Shown: positions 1-15,219 of the stretch, one piece after another | Layout: the number at the start of each line of letters is the position of its first letter | Numbering within the stretch: the stretch's first letter is position 1 | NCBI GenBank assembly: GCA_019914995.1 | Contig: CM034131.1 | Span: forward strand, 620,001 to 684,000 | Direction of reading: 5' to 3' | Length of the DNA stretch: 64,000 bases | Source: Acanthochlamys bracteata | Lineage: Eukaryota > Streptophyta > Magnoliopsida > Pandanales > Velloziaceae | Program-made: the position numbers and the translations under genes | Notes under the pieces: generated by a model | What the model was told of the DNA's origin: nothing | The model's input: only the letters and a program-made list of their open reading frames with translations | Databases searched by the model: none

Positions 1-255
1 TCTTTGATTTGAAGAGCCAATTTATGGTGACTTGACTTCTCTATAAGCGCTTAGTCCCTGGAATGATTTCTGCAGTCCTTGGTTTTCATTGCACTGATGA
101 GTGTGATTGCTTAGCTCTAACATTGCTGATTAATGCTTAATTTCTCGGTTTCTTCTTCCAACTTCATACCCTGCCTGTTTCATGTGATAGATGAGCTCCA
201 TGTTTAGGCAATTCTAGTTTCAACAATATCTGATGGACTTGTTCTTGTCATGTAG

Positions 256-1701
256 GGGCACCTTGAATCTGACTTGAATGAAGTTGGGAAACAGCAAGCT
301 GTCGCTGTAAGCTGATAATCTTTCTTTTGATATCACACATTTACATGTTTGTGTTATTCACTGTGGTTTTTATGATCTCTTGAGGGTTTATCTTGAAGGT
401 GGCTGATCGTCTCTCGAAGGAGCCCAAATATGCTGCTATATACTCATCAGACTTGAAACGAGCTGCTGAGACAGCAGAAGCTATAGCAACCAGCTGTAAT
501 TTGCCTGAGGTTGGGAATGCATGATATATTGTGGCCTTATTGTGATAGTAAATAATGTGCTTCCTTCATAAATGATAGTTCTGCTTTGATGGAGCCATAA
601 ATAGCATGAGACTTTTCGGACTTTTGAATCCGTCTAAGTTGTCCCGTTCAATATTAAGAACAGCATATAATCATTCAATATTAAGAACAGCATATAATCA
701 TTCTTTTACAGTGTTTAGTTGCTTATTGGTAAGCATCTAGTGTTTTAATTTTTTGCGGTAGCTATGCTTTATCACTGGAGTAAATGCTATTAACTTTCAT
801 GATTGCAAGTTGACATTTTCTAACATTGCAATACTTTCTTCTGATTTTATTCTTGAACTGTGTCTTAATATTTTACCATTTTAGGTTGTTTTGGATGCAA
901 CTCTGAGGGAAAGAAATCTTGGGGACTTGCAAGGACTCAGTTTGCCAGATTCAGCAAAGAGCAAGCCTGTGGCTTACAAGCAATTTTGCTCTGGCAAAAG
1001 AAAGCAGGAAATTGAAGTAATTTCCGTACCTCGTGATGCCTTTTGTTATTTTGACTTGTCCTCCTCTTGTCAAATACGAGCTGAATGTATCTGCATGCAA
1101 GATCTAGTCTTGCATGTTTGGATAACTTGGATTGTGGACTGTTATAGAAATTAACTCTTAACAAATTGGCATTTGTTTTCTTCTAGTAATTTCAAGATCG
1201 ACTTATATTTTACACGTTTCTTCTTTATTTCAGGGCGGTGGAGAAAGCCTTGATCAACTTTATGATCGATGCACCTCTTGTTTGCAAAGGATTGCTAAGA
1301 AACACACAGGTAGATGATTCTGTTTTGTTATATAAACTTTTCTTTTGATTTTCACTAATCCATCAAATACTAAGACCAACATGAACGAAGTTATCACTTC
1401 TCTTTCCGTTTCTTCTCACCTCGATTTTTTTTATTAATTTCATTTGCATTGCCTTTTTCTTTTCTCTCCACTAGGAGAGAGAGTAATTGTTGTCACTCAC
1501 GGTGGAGTTTTGAGAGAGCTTCACAGAAAAGCTTCCTCTGGTCGTTTGCAAAGTGCAAAAGTGTTGAACACATCCATAAACATATTTCACATCTCAGAGA
1601 ATGGAGACAAATGGATTCTCAAGAAGTGGGGAGACGTGAGCCATCTTCAGAATACAGGGGTTTCTGAGAATGCATTTGGGGGTGATAGAAGCTCTGGTTA
1701 G
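256..1701 (+). CDS. Phosphoglycerate mutase-like histidine phosphatase, 3' part (5' exon outside window)
   Basis: Five exons read in one continuous frame: 256-306, 399-509, 885-1016, 1234-1309 and 1475-1701 (stop TAG). All have GT/AG borders. The product matches the plant phosphoglycerate-mutase-like 4 family (At3g50520 type) of the histidine phosphatase superfamily. Seen here: the stretch starting GHLESDLNEVGKQQ, the YSSDLKRAAETA block, the acidic LRERNLGDLQG block, GGGESLDQLYDRC and VVTHGGVLREL, which carries the second catalytic histidine. The C-terminus ends in GGDRSSG, as in the family. The first exon, with the phosphohistidine RHG motif, must lie left of base 1, so the gene is partial. 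The true substrate is unknown; members are soluble phosphatases rather than glycolytic mutases, and that is inference here. Family call is firm. Confidence 0.9.
647..700. repeat. Perfect 27 bp tandem duplication in an intron
   Basis: Two identical 27 bp copies lie back to back at 647-673 and 674-700. They are inside the intron between the second and third visible exons of the phosphatase gene. The identity suggests a recent replication-slippage event. No coding effect is expected. Confidence 0.9.
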
Positions 1702-2142
1702 CTGCAGCAACCGTTTCGTAATGAAACAAAGACTACTTTGCTCTCGACATAACAAATCAAGCTCGAATTTTAAGTTGTTGATACCCAAATCCAGGATCTG
1801 TAGTTCAATCTTTTTGAACAATTATGTATTTGGATTTTTGTATAATTTGCAGTTCATTTTTTTCGAACCTTTATAAACTGTTCAAGCTAAGATTGAGCAG
1901 TTACCGACTTTTTGGACTTCAAATGAGAGATCTGAACCGTTACATTTTTATCATCACTATTTTTAGCAAAAGAAAAAGAAAAACTCCAACTTTTCATTTC
2001 GTGAACTGCTATACAAAAACCAAAACAATTTTGCCGCCAAATTCTTTCTCTCCCATTCTTCTCTGTTTTGAGAAATTTGAAGCAATTCTGTTTTCCTCAT
2101 TTCAATAGCTCTAATGTTTGGACAATTCTTCTGTTCAATTCA
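1702..2142. other. Spacer between phosphatase and PPR gene
   Basis: This 440 bp gap must hold the phosphatase 3' UTR and the PPR promoter and 5' UTR, since both genes run on +. I see no other coding signal. The PPR frame stays open upstream to 2068, but only from a TTG codon. The first in-frame ATG is at 2143. Confidence 0.6.
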
Positions 2143-4578
2143 ATGCCAAAACTTTTCCTCACTCATCTCAACAAACCCTCTACGGATCTTCGCCGGGTAA
2201 CTCACCGCATTCGATCTCTTGCTAATTCGATCGCCGGAATTCTTGAAACCAGAAAAGAGAATCCCAATTGGGAGCAATCGCTCTCTGAACTCTGGCATGA
2301 TGATCAAGATTTGGGCTTTGTTATTTCCAACATTCAGAATCCTGACTCAGCCCTTGACTTCTTCAGATGGGCACTCCGCCGCCCCTTCGCTGATCCTCCG
2401 AGTTCTGCTGCTTATTCTGCTCTTCTTGTTCTCCTTGCGAAGCATCGACGATTTCAAGATGTCAAATTTGTGCTTGGGACAATGGAGAAGGAAGGAAAGA
2501 TGCCAGCTTTGAAGGAGCTCGGTGTTCTTGTCGGCGCCTATGCTCGAGCTGGAATGGAAGAAGAGGCCATGGATATATTTAAACGCTTCAAAAGGGAATC
2601 TGGGTCGGTCCCTGATGTCAGAGATTGGAACTGTTTGCTTAGTTTGTTGGTTGGAAGGCGGAGATTTGAGTTTGCACGAGAGGTGTATGATGAAATGGTT
2701 AAGAGAGAGGGCGGTGCTGATAATTATAGTACGTTGTTGATTTTGAAGGCTTTGCGTGATGTCGGCCGGCTGGATGAGGCAAAAAGATTGATTGAGGATC
2801 GGTGGGGAACCAGCTGCATCCCGAGCGTGATGTTTTATAATATGATTATTGATGGGTATTGCAGAAATGGAGATGTATGGAAAGGGCTTGAACTGTTTAA
2901 GGAGATGGAATTGAAGGGTTTCTTGCCTACTTTGGTCTCATATGGCATCATTATCAATGGGTTCTGTAAAAAGGGTCACTTGGTTGAGGTTAGGAAGGTT
3001 TTATCAGAAATGGAAGCACGGGGAGTGCAACCCAATACCGAAATTTATAACACAATTATTGGTGTGCAGTGCAAGAACAAGAAATTTCGTGATGCAAAAG
3101 TAGTATTCTCTAAGATGGTTCGCCGAGGATGTGAACCAGATGTTGTTACATACAATAGTTTCATTTCAGCGTTTTGTAAGAGTGGGAAATCTGGAGAAGC
3201 TGAGTTTCTGCTGAGGACTGCCATAGGAAGAGGCGTAGCTCCTAATGAGCGTAGCTACACTCCCCTTATTCATGGGTATTGTCAGGAAGGAAAGATTGCA
3301 TTGGCAATGGATTTACTTCTTGAAATGATAGGCAGAGGCTGTAAGCCTGATTTGGTTACTTATGGAGCTTTAGTCCATGGCCTTGTTTTTGTCGGAAAAA
3401 TTCAAGAAGCGCTAGTAATTCGAGAAAAGTTGATTGAGAGAGGAGTGATTCCAGATACTACTATTTATAATGTTTTGGTTAGTGGACTTTGCAAGAAGGG
3501 AATGCTTCCCGCAGCAAAAGAGCTGCTTACTGAGATGCTTGACCACAATGGCCATCCTGATGAATTCATCTACACTACCCTAATTGACGGGTTCATTAGA
3601 AATGGTGACCTAGATGAGGCAAAGAGGATTTTTGGATTTATGGAACAGAAACACATTAAGCCTGGGATTGTTTGCTACAATGCCATCATCAAAGGCTATT
3701 GTAAATTTGGTCTGATGAATGATGCAGTTGCATGTATCAAGAGTATGAGCTCTAACGGGTTTAAGCCTGATGAATTCACATATACAACCATTATAGATGG
3801 ATATGTGAAGCAAAATGATTTGGATGGGGCCCATAGGACGCTTGATTGTATGCTCCAGCAGATTTGCAAGCCAAATGTTGTCACTTATACAGCACTAATG
3901 AACGGGTTTTGCTGTAAGGGGGATCTTACTAGAGCTGAAAAGATTTTTAAACAGATGGAGTTGCAAGGTATTGCTCCTAATGTTGTCACATACAGCATCC
4001 TTATCAGGACTTCCTGTATGGAATATGATATTGAGAAAGCTGCTAATTATTTTGAACAGATGTTGACAAAACAATGCAGTCCTAATACCGTTACATTCAA
4101 TTACATGTTCAATGGCCTTGTTAATACCATGTCCAATGCAGCTTTTCTATCAGAGACTGAAGTGCAAGAGAACTGTGGTCCAATGATTTTATACATTTTC
4201 AGGCGGATGCTACTTGATGGATGGGAGCACCGAAGTGCAGCATATAATGCAATAATGTTTTGCCTCTGTAAATATAAAATGCTTCCAAAAGCTTTCGAAT
4301 TGAGAGATAAGATGGCAGAAAATGGATATCTACCAGATTCTGTCACATATCTTTCTCTGCTATGTGGCATTTGCGCAGAAGGGAGAATAAGTGATTGGAA
4401 GCATATTCTTCCTTGCAGCTTGCAGCAGAATGAACTTGAGATTGCCCTCAAATATTTAAGATTGTTACGTAACTATATTGATCAGAGCATAAGTTATGAA
4501 GTTTTAAGGGTTTTACAGTTTTCAATTGAAGAAAAATTTGTGACAAGATTTTCGCCCCTTGATTTGGCTTCTTGTTGA
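2143..4578 (+). CDS. P-class pentatricopeptide repeat protein (At1g52620-like)
   Basis: Intronless ORF of 811 codons from ATG at 2143. It is built almost wholly of 35-residue P-type PPR motifs: repeated phrases such as YNTIIG, VTYNSFISAFCK, DLVTYGALVHGL, YTTLIDGFIRNGD and VVTYTALMNGFCCKGD recur every 35 residues from about residue 75 to residue 740. The order and wording of repeats, and the C-terminal region after the repeats, resemble Arabidopsis At1g52620 as I remember it. P-class PPRs bind organellar RNA base by base, one repeat per nucleotide, and act in stability, splicing or translation. The RNA target cannot be read here. The N-terminus (MPKLFLTHLNKP) is basic and serine/threonine-bearing and could be an organelle-targeting peptide. 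No E or DYW domain is present, so editing is unlikely. Confidence 0.93.
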   Translation: MPKLFLTHLNKPSTDLRRVTHRIRSLANSIAGILETRKENPNWEQSLSELWHDDQDLGFVISNIQNPDSALDFFRWALRRPFADPPSSAAYSALLVLLAKHRRFQDVKFVLGTMEKEGKMPALKELGVLVGAYARAGMEEEAMDIFKRFKRESGSVPDVRDWNCLLSLLVGRRRFEFAREVYDEMVKREGGADNYSTLLILKALRDVGRLDEAKRLIEDRWGTSCIPSVMFYNMIIDGYCRNGDVWKGLELFKEMELKGFLPTLVSYGIIINGFCKKGHLVEVRKVLSEMEARGVQPNTEIYNTIIGVQCKNKKFRDAKVVFSKMVRRGCEPDVVTYNSFISAFCKSGKSGEAEFLLRTAIGRGVAPNERSYTPLIHGYCQEGKIALAMDLLLEMIGRGCKPDLVTYGALVHGLVFVGKIQEALVIREKLIERGVIPDTTIYNVLVSGLCKKGMLPAAKELLTEMLDHNGHPDEFIYTTLIDGFIRNGDLDEAKRIFGFMEQKHIKPGIVCYNAIIKGYCKFGLMNDAVACIKSMSSNGFKPDEFTYTTIIDGYVKQNDLDGAHRTLDCMLQQICKPNVVTYTALMNGFCCKGDLTRAEKIFKQMELQGIAPNVVTYSILIRTSCMEYDIEKAANYFEQMLTKQCSPNTVTFNYMFNGLVNTMSNAAFLSETEVQENCGPMILYIFRRMLLDGWEHRSAAYNAIMFCLCKYKMLPKAFELRDKMAENGYLPDSVTYLSLLCGICAEGRISDWKHILPCSLQQNELEIALKYLRLLRNYIDQSISYEVLRVLQFSIEEKFVTRFSPLDLASC

Positions 4579-6969
4579 TGGATTGCTTATTTATGTCAGA
4601 AAATAGTAATTCAGATGGTTGAAGGGCAATCAGGCTATCAGCTGCCATTATGAGTAAGCTTCACTGCCTTTCAAAAGATTATAGAGGAAGAATTGTCTGC
4701 TTTACTTACCACATGTATAGGCAAAGGATTGGCAGATAGACATTTTGAGTTGCTAAGTAGCAGTAGATGGAACAGCAAAGTTGCTCGTATCTTTGCTCTC
4801 CTTTTTGCTGATGAATCTTCTGTTATGAGAAAGCACATCAAAGTTCATAATCTTTTGAGGGACAACTTGGTTTGTGCCGAATTTCTGTCCATGAGCAGCT
4901 CTAGAGGTTGCCGCATTCATTTTCCTAGGGATTTCTGACACACTCAAGGCACTTAGTTTCACAAAATAGTATATTTGCACTTATATCATGGTGTTGCATT
5001 TCACTCTCTTGTACGGAGATGCACTATAAACTTATTGTTCAAATCAGGAAATTAGTTTTTCTGCAAGATATGGATTTAAAAGACAATAATTGGACTTGCT
5101 TCTGTTTCAGTACAAGAATCCTGTTTGAATCTTTTCTCTTCCCAGGTAATTCTGGTTACAGCATCGAGAGAGATATATTGGGTATATGCAAGGCCTGAGT
5201 TTGTAATATGAAGCAGAGCGAGCCTGTCCCATACTGCAAACATTCTTCTGCAAATGAAATCAGAGAGCCCGAGTGAATTCTCCTTGTCAATCAATAATCA
5301 AAGTTAGAGGTCAGTATTTGTGGATTTAAGGTTAACACTGCTCGTCACTTACTGATGTGTCCATTTGTTAAGTAGTAGATCTTATTTTGTCAAGAGAGAT
5401 TCTTTGGTTGCAATTTATAAAGCATTCACTTTTTATTCACGCGTTAGGTTCCTCCAATTTCCACTTTGCATAAAATAGCTTTGTGAAGTACGTTGGCATG
5501 CTATTTTATGCAAAAGTCCAGTATGGTGCAAGACATTCAAATTTGACATACCCCTCTATCAGTATGCTCTAATCCTCTCTCTAGATGGCTTTGTGAATTT
5601 TTTTTTTTCATTTGCTTTTAACCCCAAATCTCAGGAACATCTGGGTTTCGCTTATGAAAGAGGAATCTGTGTTGCCTTTCTCATGGTGATTTTCTCCCAC
5701 GTCTCTTAGCCCCCGGTCAATTTCTGCAAGTTACTTGAAAGCAATTGCTCTTCATAAGCCCATGACTTCACCTTAATAGGAATAAGGGTGATTCGCAAAG
5801 ACGAAATTTGAGAAGTTCCTACATTGCGAAAGCCTTGACGAAGGAGTCAAGTAATAAATGCAGACCGAGGGATTTTTTCAGCAATGCCAACAGCACAACA
5901 ATTATTGAAGAGATTTAGTGTTGAACCCACCCATAAAGCCATAATCAGCTGTAGCTGCTGCTTATGATGATACAGTTGAGTGGAGGAAGAGATATTGGAA
6001 CCATGACAAGATATACCAGCTATTGTCCTCCAGTAGGTCGAGGTAAATTCTGCACCTTCATTCGATCAATTTAACAGTATTGCTGTAGTTATCCTGTCTT
6101 GCATAACTAGTTTAAACCATGCTCAAATTTATGTGCATGCTAAAAGTCAGATCATATATGTGAGGTGAATTATTGCATCATCATTTTTTTCTTTTCTTGC
6201 TACCATTTAGGACCATTGCAGCAATCTATCCAACTTGTATAGTACTAGGGCATTAGACCAAGTATTTCTCAAGAAACTTCCTGAACGCAATATGTGCGCA
6301 ATTTCATCTTAGAAAAGATTTAGCAAGGCCTTGTGATGACTTCTCAGGTCTTGGGATCAGCTGAGAAGATCCACTTGCAGAGTTCCAAGGATTATTATAT
6401 ATGCTCATGTTACGGAAAATGAAAGAATTTTCATAGCAAGCATAAAACTGTATAGACATCGATGCAAGCAAGGAAATAAATCGAACGGGAGCCAAAGAAG
6501 AGGAATAATTCTTCAACTGCCACTTTGTTTCTACTGTAGAAAGCAATAAGTAGTACAAGAAGCCTTCAAAGCAATGCAGAGATTGATCTACTGTTTAGAT
6601 TTTAATTAATTATCAATTGATTATTGTGGGCTCTGTTTCCAGCTAAGTACTTCTGTGCACCTGTAGAACTCATTGCTTCTGTTTTTTCTGATCTGTTCTT
6701 GTTCAACTAAAACCTACAGCTCTTTTCTTACTGTAGATTTCAGAGTAGTAAATTAATGACTTCTTTATGCATTTGGTTGGAATTTGTTATCATGCTTATA
6801 GGAAGGAGTAAGTACTTCGTGTACATATGTATAAAGGGTGATGTAAATGAAAACTGAAATACTGTCTGTGCACTCTCTTTTTGTAAATCGCCCAACTGTC
6901 ATGCCTAAAAATATTGAGTTTGTACAAATGGGACACTTTCAGACTGTTGTAATCGAGTGTTCGTACTTA
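4579..6969. other. PPR 3' region and intergenic spacer, no gene seen
   Basis: About 2.4 kb without a supportable gene. Short open frames occur (for example 4693-4938 on +) but have no family resemblance. The first part probably contains the PPR 3' UTR. The composition is less AT-rich than the MITE-filled spacers, so an unannotated non-coding transcript is possible but not shown. Confidence 0.4.
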
Positions 6970-7176
6970 AAGGTGTGTTATTTTACGCACGTAAGTGACT
7001 TTTTTTTATTAAAATTATTTTTAAATTATTTTTTATTATAAAAAAAATATAAAAAATAATTTTCAAACTCATTTTGAATACAAAAAATATCACTTTTAAG
7101 GATATTATTTTTAACAACTTATTTTTAAAAATTCACTTTAAAAAAAATTCACTTCCAAAATTAAAAAGACACACCT
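6970..7176. mobile_element. MITE-like element with about 30 bp terminal inverted repeats
   Basis: The left end reads AAGGTGTGTTATTTTACGCA and the right end is its imperfect inverse, ending ACACACCT. The inner part is AT-rich and codes for nothing. TTA flanks the element at 6967-6969 and 7177-7179, as expected for a PIF/Harbinger (Tourist-type) target duplication. Its right TTA is also the left target site of the next element. Confidence 0.6.
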
Positions 7177-7179
7177 TTA

Positions 7180-7418
7180 GTGCGTGTTTGAAAATGTTGA
7201 ATTTGGTTGAAAATAAAATTCAGAAAAACTGTTGAATTCTTAGAGTTCAAATTGATATTTAAAATAAATAAAATAAAGTAAAATTTGAAATTAAATTTGG
7301 ACATAAATGAAGTTCAATGTGAAATTAAAAATAAAATTCAGAATAATAATTAAAACACTTGAAGTGGTCAAATTTAAATTTTAAAAAAAGTGCAATTCAG
7401 TGTATTTGAAACAAATCT
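7180..7418. mobile_element. Tourist-type MITE-like element (family B)
   Basis: A 239 bp AT-rich segment starts GTGCGTGTTTGAAAATGTTG and ends with an inverted version (TATTTGAAACAAATCT). TTA flanks both ends (7177-7179 and 7419-7421). GTGCGTGTTTG-like ends with TTA duplications are typical of PIF/Harbinger-derived MITEs. Related ends occur at 44716-45021 and near 28081-28093. Confidence 0.6.
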
Positions 7419-8389
7419 TTAACGGACTTCCACTCAGTGCTTACTGATTTCACTTGATGAATTTCAAGAGTTCTTTGGGATTTTTTCTGGAAACCACTTC
7501 CCTGCTACTTTTCCCTGGAAAACCACTTCCCTACTACTTACGAGTACACTAAAATCTGTACATTCGATACAAGTGCATAAGCCACTTTACATTAATTCCG
7601 TCTCCGATCACCACCCCGGTGAACGTCACCGCTCTCGATCAACCAAATGGTACATCGCCCTTGCGGTACACAATAAGTATTGTTTAGGGTCCTGAGGAAT
7701 TTTTTGTTCCGGCAGAACATCTAACATGAGTGAGTTAATTTTAAAGTTTAGAAGTGTTGTTTAGCTGAATGAGTTGTAAAAAATCAATTACTACAAAATG
7801 AATTACTATAAATACTAATAAATTTAATTTCATATTATTAACATAAAAAACGAATTAAAAATTATTTTTTAATTTTTTTATATTAATTAAAAAATGAGCT
7901 AAAATTATTTTTATAAAAAAGAAATATGACAGTGAAAATAAACACACTAACTATGGCGACTAGTCTTTCTCAGTTCACGGTAGCAAAAGTGTTCCGCAAG
8001 AACAGAGTTTTATCGTTGTCCATGTTATCTGACGTTATTCCATCATAATAATAAATTCATCCCAACCGTTACGTGTGCATTAAATTGATTAATTAATTAA
8101 ATTGATAACTAACGTTGTTCCCGCTCTCCAACGGTTTATTTCTCTCTCTAATCCAATCACTTTCCTTGTTTTCCCCGGTAACTTTGCGTCATATCACTAA
8201 CCAACTAACCAGCTCTGCTCTGCTCTCTCGAGCTTTTCAATTTTCTTGATTTTTGTTTTCTTTTCTGTATATCTCGAAACAAAGAATGAAACCAGGAACC
8301 GACTAATTTCTTGGTCTTTGTTTTCTTTCAAAATTTGCTCTTTCCATCAATGGCGTAATCATATCTCTCTGCTTTCTTTCTTCTCCAAT
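7419..8389. other. Promoter and leader region of the CDPK-related kinase
   Basis: A 970 bp AT-rich stretch ends in a pyrimidine-rich leader (CTCTGCTCTGCTCTCTCGAG around 8212-8231). It contains an imperfect tandem duplication of about 25 bp at 7487-7510 and 7515-7539 (CTGGAAACCACTTCCCT...). The kinase frame is open upstream to 8246 but without an ATG before 8390. Confidence 0.5.
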
Positions 8390-11996
<3,607 letters not shown>

Positions 11997-13692
11997 TCTG
12001 TGACAACTATGAAGAGATTGTGGTACGCACTTTTCTATCTCACAGCCGAGTGCTTTTATGAAGACTAAACCCAGTAGAAAGTTGCTCGAACTTCAAAGAC
12101 TACTTGAATCATCTTGGATCAGAAAGTTTGATACCAGCAGCGATGCATCCACCAGTTGCACAGTACATAATGATCTGCAAAAAATAAAAAAAAAACATGA
12201 ATTGATAATTTGATTAATGTAGAGATTCAAAAAGGGTAGGAGTCGAGGTAGTGTGCTGAGTTACGCATTTGCCTATTACAAGGAGAAAACAGACTTTCAA
12301 GTTACTGTAATTTGTTTCATCTGTTTGCAGATTTTCTCTGCTTTCTTAATGCGGAATTAATCTAACTCATTCTTGTACTCAACGGTTAGGAGAGGACCTT
12401 CAGTCTATCTATATGCAAAGTTAATTATGCTCCAAAGTTGGATTCAGGTACTTAATCTTGGCCATCTACCAATGGAAGCAGATACAAAGCCACGCATGCA
12501 TCCTCCACCAGTGCAACTCCATGGTTGGAGGCGATCACCTTAACCCTGCATGAGTTGAAATACAAGATTCATTCAGTTTTGTGGATTACATATTTGTTAA
12601 GTTTTTAATGTTCATGAATGTTCTCTTTACGTTATTAGTTACTTGTGCATATGCATCTTTGTTTCCTAGCAATTTAGTTGGTATACAATAAGATCAAACC
12701 TTCTAGATGAGAAAGAAAAAAAAGAAAAAGCCCGCAATATTTTGCCAACTCTTCAAATGCTCTTCGCACCTACGTATGCAGCATAAAATTCCAACACCTA
12801 CCTACAAGTAATTTATGTAGCATAAAAGTCCAACGGTACTTTTCAATAATTTTTATTTTTATTTTTTATTTCATATGTTTTATTAAATTTTATAATATTA
12901 TATAAAAGTTTTTTAAATTTTGAAAAGTACAAATATATTTTATATCAGAAGATTATATTATTGAATTAGACTCATTTTTAAAAAATCTTTCAAAATATTT
13001 TTTATTAAAAAATTTTATCTCATAAGTACTTTTCGATATCTCTAAATCTGAATCATCATAATAGATATTTGGCGATTGCTTATCCCTCCTTATATTCTCC
13101 TTTTCATTCTATCTTGTATTTTAGGTCTTCAATAAATCTTCTATAATTTTCTACAAAATTTTATTTTTAATTTAGAAAGTACAAAAAAATTATAAATCAT
13201 AAAATCTTATTAATTATTTAATTTTTTTAAAAATCAAAATAATAGAATTTATTTTTGAAAAAGTTTTTAAAATATCTTTTGTTTAGAAAATTTTATTTGC
13301 AATAAGCAAAACATTAATTTAAAAAAACTCATGGCATGTTTTTTGTTCATTATAATTTCGAAATTCTAAGTAGCAAAGAGAAAATGCAAGTGTTTCCAAA
13401 TGTCATTCTCAAAGAACCCTTATATTCAACACTTCTACGAGGCAACCAACCAAAACAAAGAAAAGGCAAAACCAAAATTGGACACTCTTATCAACATCAA
13501 CCACCAAGATATTTTAACAAAAATTTTTTCAATACTAAATGTTATTATATATGTATATGATGTAAGACTACTTGCAAACAAATAATATAGGAGCAATTTG
13601 GGATTATTTAAAATTAAAGTATTTCTTATTAAAGAGCCATTTTTTATAATTTATTGAAAAATGAATTTGTCTTGTGTTAGTTTAACAAAATA

Positions 13693-13724
<32 letters not shown>

Positions 13725-14280
13725 TGGTACAATTTATTTATATTTTTAAACTACAAAATTTAAAATACTATAATTTGTTTGAAATAAAATATTAAAGTAG
13801 AGATAAAATAACCTAAAAGCATAACTAAATATGTATAGATTATTAACTATACTTAAATAATAAGCAAAGTTAGGGTTTTGATTGCGACTGAACGAGTTTT
13901 TTAAATGACCAATCTCATCTACAATCAGGTATTTATGCTAATAATCAAAGGCTACGTACTTGCTTTTAGTCTTAAAAATGTAGTCATTGAATATTCTCAT
14001 AAAATAAAACCAAAATCTTAATTTAAACTAATCATAATAATGCATGCAAATAGTTTCCCACATGAAAATAGTGACCAAAAATATATTAGTAAAATAACAA
14101 AGAAAAAGAATATTAAAATGTGGAGTTCATGTTTGTTTACTCGTTACTTATTAGCCAAGAACTCAAAACCCTCTCTTTCCTTCTGCCTTCCTCTCCAATT
14201 CTTTTTTCTTCATATACAAATTCATAGAAAGATAAACTTTTTGAAGAACAACTACAAAAAGTTTAAATTTTCATTAAGAG
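11997..14280. other. Intergenic spacer, AT-rich
   Basis: This region holds the kinase 3' UTR (roughly to 12.4 kb), then AT-rich DNA between 12.8 and 13.9 kb with no coding signal. A TA dinucleotide run lies at about 13698-13724. The last 240 bp before 14281 form the probable leader of the DUF1645 gene. Confidence 0.5.
13698..13724. repeat. (TA)n microsatellite
   Basis: An uninterrupted run of about 13 TA units in intergenic DNA. It is a potential length-polymorphic marker. Confidence 0.9.
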
Positions 14281-15219
14281 ATGGCGATTGCATCGCCGAC
14301 GAGCCCGCCGGAGTTTCATTTCGACAGTTCATGCACGTCATCGCCGTTCATAACTGCTCCATCAAGCCCAAACCCATTCTTTTTCACCGGAGATAACCGT
14401 TATTCTTACTACACAAGTGCTCCGGCGAGTCCTTCACGCTTTGCATCCACCGTTAGTAACTTGATCTCTACTACTGCTTCTGATACTTTTAATGGAAATT
14501 TTTTCAAAGAAGAAGATGATGAAGAAGAAGAAGAAGAAGAAGAAGAACAGAGAAGACGGAATGAGTCGTTTGATGATTTTGTTTTCGAGTTCAGTGGACA
14601 CTTGCAGAAGGGTTGGAATTCTCCGGAGTTTTTATCTGCCGACGAGCTTTTCGATAAAGGAAAGATTAAAGCTAGTTATCCTTCAACTCCAATAACCAAC
14701 TTCTGTTCAGAAACAGAAACAGAGCGTGAACATTCAAGAGGGAGAAGCTTGAAGAAACATAGTAGTAACAGTTTAATCTCTACTTCGAGAAGCGGGAAAG
14801 GATCGCGATCTCTGTCTCCAAAGACCAGAGAACCATCTCGAGTTCATTCTCCTATGACAATAGCTTCGGTTATGAAAACAGGAACCGGAAAGAAATGGAG
14901 ACTGAAGGATTTGTTCCTGTTCCGTAGCGCGTCGGAAGGGCGGGTTGCGGACGGAGGGAGCAAAGATTTTCTCGGCAAGTACGCGCTTCTTTCGCCCTCT
15001 GCTTCTTCATTGTCTGTGAAATTCTCAAGAGGAGATGAATCGAAGTATTCGAGTTTTAGGTCAGTTGCAGAGTTGCATAAGGCAGCAGCGGCAGAGAGGA
15101 AGAAGAAAACTGCTCTGCCTTATAAGCAGAGCTTGTTTGGCTGTTTAAGGTTAAATCCGGCTATCAACGGAATTGCAAAAGGATTTAATAGTTATTCCGG
15201 CAACCGGAGAAATCGTTGA
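14281..15219 (+). CDS. DUF1645 family protein
   Basis: Single-exon ORF of 312 residues. Conserved DUF1645 blocks are visible: the N-terminal SPTSPPEFHFDSS / APSSPNPFF start, DDFVFEFS (about 98-105), FLSADELFDKGKI (about 117-129), the basic block KKWRLKDLFLFRSASEG in the second half, and the C-terminal YKQSLFGCLRLNP. There is a run of 11 glutamates and aspartates (about 77-89) encoded by GAA/GAT repeats. Related Arabidopsis proteins (At2g15760 type) are annotated as unknown or calmodulin-binding-like. The basic C-terminal region and low-complexity N-terminus suggest a nuclear or membrane-associated regulator, but no activity can be read from the sequence. Family assignment is from memory of these blocks. 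Confidence 0.85.
   Translation: MAIASPTSPPEFHFDSSCTSSPFITAPSSPNPFFFTGDNRYSYYTSAPASPSRFASTVSNLISTTASDTFNGNFFKEEDDEEEEEEEEEQRRRNESFDDFVFEFSGHLQKGWNSPEFLSADELFDKGKIKASYPSTPITNFCSETETEREHSRGRSLKKHSSNSLISTSRSGKGSRSLSPKTREPSRVHSPMTIASVMKTGTGKKWRLKDLFLFRSASEGRVADGGSKDFLGKYALLSPSASSLSVKFSRGDESKYSSFRSVAELHKAAAAERKKKTALPYKQSLFGCLRLNPAINGIAKGFNSYSGNRRNR

Noticed and set aside
4693-4938. 81-codon ORF after the PPR gene
   Set aside because: No family resemblance, and it lies in the probable 3' region of the PPR gene.
12820-13060. Further MITE-like element after the CRK gene
   Set aside because: The GTACTTTTC ends are present but the inverted pairing is poor, so it may be plain AT-rich DNA.
14040-14396. 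118-codon ORF overlapping the start of the DUF1645 gene
   Set aside because: It is in another frame and lysine/AT-rich; the DUF1645 frame explains the sequence.
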